Below, piece after piece: positions 62,405 to 64,000 of a DNA stretch of 64,000 bases. Position 1 is the stretch's first letter. Every line of letters begins with the position of its first letter. The stretch covers positions 62,001-126,000 of the forward strand of contig JACCGJ010010759.1 of assembly GCA_013407085.1 (NCBI GenBank), in the 5' to 3' direction. The notes below the pieces were generated by a model, which saw nothing but the letters and a program-made list of their open reading frames with translations, had not been told where the DNA came from and searched no databases. The stretch comes from Atriophallophorus winterbourni (taxonomy: Eukaryota; Platyhelminthes; Trematoda; Plagiorchiida; Microphallidae). The position numbers and the translations under genes are program-made.

Positions 62405-62925
62405 TGTAGCGACCAAACCCTCACTGGGGAATAGTTTCTGTCACGGAAACTAGTTGCCTGCTACGAGCCACGAGAATCTTCTACCGGGAGTGACGAGCGT
62501 TTACGAATCGATCCCAAATCAGAACAATACGTCAATTTACGCTGTACTCAACGGTAATCGAATACAGGTTTCAATGCAAACCCAACGCGTCCAATAAACG
62601 GAAGTCAAACAGCTCAGTTGAGAGCACAAAAAATTACCGTTTTCCAATAACGGTAAACACGGGTAACGGACAAATCAAAATGTGCGGAAGCCGAAGTGCA
62701 GTTAAACAAAGGAAAAATGTTCGGGAAAGAAAACTCTCACAGATTTAACATTTAGTTTAAATGTTATTTTCAATTTAAAGAACAAACAAAAAATATCACG
62801 GGAAAACTATGACACAAAAAACTTGATACGGAACAAGGGTGTAGGGTGGGAACAAATGTCTCCAGTTCGTTTGATCTTGCTGGACCGAAAGAGGAATTTT
62901 CAAGACATCGACGCGGATTCATACA
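62405..62925 (-). repeat. BEL/Pao LTR 3 (5' LTR of unit 2), 521 bp
   Basis: Same ends as the other LTRs but 41 bp shorter: the segment after GCTGTAC is missing at 62548. It is also the most diverged by eye. The homology stops at TTCATACA (62925) or up to five bases beyond, giving the true outer edge of the LTR. Beyond it the sequence matches neither satellite nor the element. Confidence 0.88.
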
Positions 62926-63747
62926 CCGCCTCTGGTCAATTATTTGTTTGAATTGTTCGTTTCGGCCATTGTCGTTCATTGTTGTTGAATTTGGTTGCCA
63001 TTTTAGGCACTTGTAATTGGCTTGCATTTTGACATCACTTTTGGGTGTCTTGTCTTTGGTAGACATTTTGGACGGCAATTTTGGTAACTCCTTTCATTCT
63101 ATTTATATCTCAGGTCGTCATTGAACTTGTTTGCATTTGATATAATTGATTCTGGAGTATTTTGTCTCCTGTTTGCTGTACGTCCCTTTACAGTTGAGGT
63201 TTGTATATTATTGCTGTTGTAATTGTTGCTAATTACAGTACCGTATAACATTCGAATTGTGGTTTTAAATTTGTCGAACTAAGAAACGGGTGGAATACGC
63301 GTTACTCACGTCACGGATGTTACAGTACTCGAATTGGTGCGTCAAAGCATTACAATTTTTGGAAGCACTTAATTTGGTTCGTTGAAGCAGTACTCAACAT
63401 GGAATTGCAACAATTCGACTTTTGATTTGTACCGTATTTTCTCAACTGGAGAAATTACTGTGATCAATTTGGATCGTTTCAATTAGATTTGCGTCACAAC
63501 TTAACTTGACTGTGGCAGTTTTTGTCTCAACCGGAGAAAATACTCGTTTTATTTCATTGCAATGGAAGCAGTATTGAACTTGGTCGACGCTCAGCTACGT
63601 CGTCAAAATCAGTGAACGAACCTGATCTATATTCAGGGTGAATCTGTGCGGATTGGAACGTTGAATCTTGATCCATTTCACAAGATCTTTGTTGAACACT
63701 CGGTGACGTTTATTTAATTTGTGTTCCAAAGTCGTTATTGTACATCT
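62926..63747. other. Unrecognised non-satellite flank
   Basis: AT-rich sequence with no satellite monomer, no similarity to the BEL internal region and no convincing frame. Loose repeats of CAGTACTCAA-like words (63323, 63389, 63569) and TCTCAAC(T/C)GGAGAAA (about 63436 and 63524) suggest an old short repeat or the leader of another element. I cannot assign it. Confidence 0.4.
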
Positions 63748-64000
63748 ATGATGCTTGAACATTTAGCAAGTTTAGAGCGTGGTTCGGTTAGGTTCCTAGA
63801 AGATAGTCACAATGGTGCGGACGAATTTGAATCTCCATCTGTTGGTAGACATGGTCTCGACTGTAACTGTGCAACTTCTAAACGGGCACTTAAATTGGAG
63901 CAAGATTTAGCGATTTCTAATGCTACAATCTTGAAATTAACTCATGGTATCTGCCATAAACGAGCTTCAGACCTAGCTTGTACTGTGGCCCACTCAGTTT
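63748..64000 (+). CDS. Unrecognised open frame running off the window end
   Basis: ATG-ATG at 63748-63753 opens a frame with no stop for 84 codons to the window edge. An in-frame TAA lies upstream at 63715. The product begins MMLEHLASLERGS and has an acidic stretch (EDSHNGADEFE) and several Cys residues (CNCATS, ICHKR). I do not recognise a domain. Eighty-four open codons in AT-rich DNA is suggestive, not proof. It could be the first exon of a gene, or the gag-like start of another transposon whose leader is the preceding stretch. Confidence 0.35.
   Translation, partial: MMLEHLASLERGSVRFLEDSHNGADEFESPSVGRHGLDCNCATSKRALKLEQDLAISNATILKLTHGICHKRASDLACTVAHSV

Larger units (their letters stand above)
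50025..62925 (-). mobile_element. Tandem pair of BEL/Pao LTR retrotransposons sharing the middle LTR
   Basis: Three LTRs start at 50025, 56215 and 62405, each 6190 bp apart, with internal regions of 5629 and 5628 bp between them. Both units read on the minus strand: 5' LTR, gag-protease, RT, RNase H, integrase, about 350 bp of 3' UTR, 3' LTR. No env-like frame is seen. The LTRs have TG...CA ends (TGTAGCGACC ... TTCATACA). The left outer flank is satellite and the right outer flank is not. The flanking five bases (CTCAG and CCGCC) do not match, so this is not one simple insertion with target-site duplication. Both units carry disabling changes. Confidence 0.92.

Noticed and set aside
62770..63078. 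102-codon minus-strand frame across the LTR 3 edge
   Set aside because: It runs from flank into LTR sequence and has no recognisable motif. The LTR part is non-coding in the other two LTRs.
1..64000. Telomere repeats, tRNA or rRNA genes
   Set aside because: No TTAGGG-type runs, no cloverleaf with a recognisable T-loop, and no rRNA core sequence were seen on either strand.

Overview
This window is invertebrate-animal nuclear DNA that is almost entirely repetitive. There is no operon structure, no RNA gene and no single-copy gene I can name. The best clue to the host is a BEL/Pao LTR retrotransposon, a superfamily known only from animals, alongside an APE-type LINE (RTE-like) and a CR1-like LINE. 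A flatworm or another invertebrate would fit, but the species cannot be read from the sequence.

About 1-50024 is one AT-rich satellite with a monomer of about 82 bp. All monomers lie in the same orientation. Length divided by 82 gives roughly 565 monomers. Each monomer has two related parts (A and B, both ending GATTGGTTCAAA, 26 bp apart) and a third part C (AAACGTTTGTAG ... GACTGAAATATT). Blocks of monomers are themselves repeated as higher-order repeats, with periods near 0.74, 0.82, 1.42, 2.1, 2.3 and 2.4 kb. The clearest is at 37017-42692. Three satellite domains can be told apart: 1 to about 20650 (two monomer types mixed), about 21990-35200, and about 35200-50024.

Two LINE copies interrupt the satellite, both on the minus strand. 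One (about 16762-19038) is an RTE-like element with an open 646-codon endonuclease/RT frame that is cut off in the middle of the RT domain. The other (about 20652-21990) is a decayed, 5'-truncated CR1-like copy. It sits where the satellite changes monomer type.

The satellite ends at 50024 against a tandem BEL/Pao pair on the minus strand: LTR - internal - LTR - internal - LTR (50025-62925), with a repeat period of exactly 6190 bp. Each unit codes for Gag (DUF1759, zinc knuckles), an aspartic protease, RT, RNase H and integrase. No env is visible. Both units are broken, and several breaks fall at tryptophan codons. One stop between protease and RT is shared by both copies, and the integrase Trp codon is TGA in one copy and TAG in the other.

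The right flank (62926-64000) is not satellite. It holds an unrecognised open frame that runs off the window end. Two patches (42535-43305 and 59325-60075) are full of single-base indels relative to their sister copies and look like low-quality consensus. I found no convincing new enzymatic or defence system. The notable material is the satellite architecture, the Trp-to-stop pattern in the BEL elements, and the satellite/unique-DNA junction through the tandem element.
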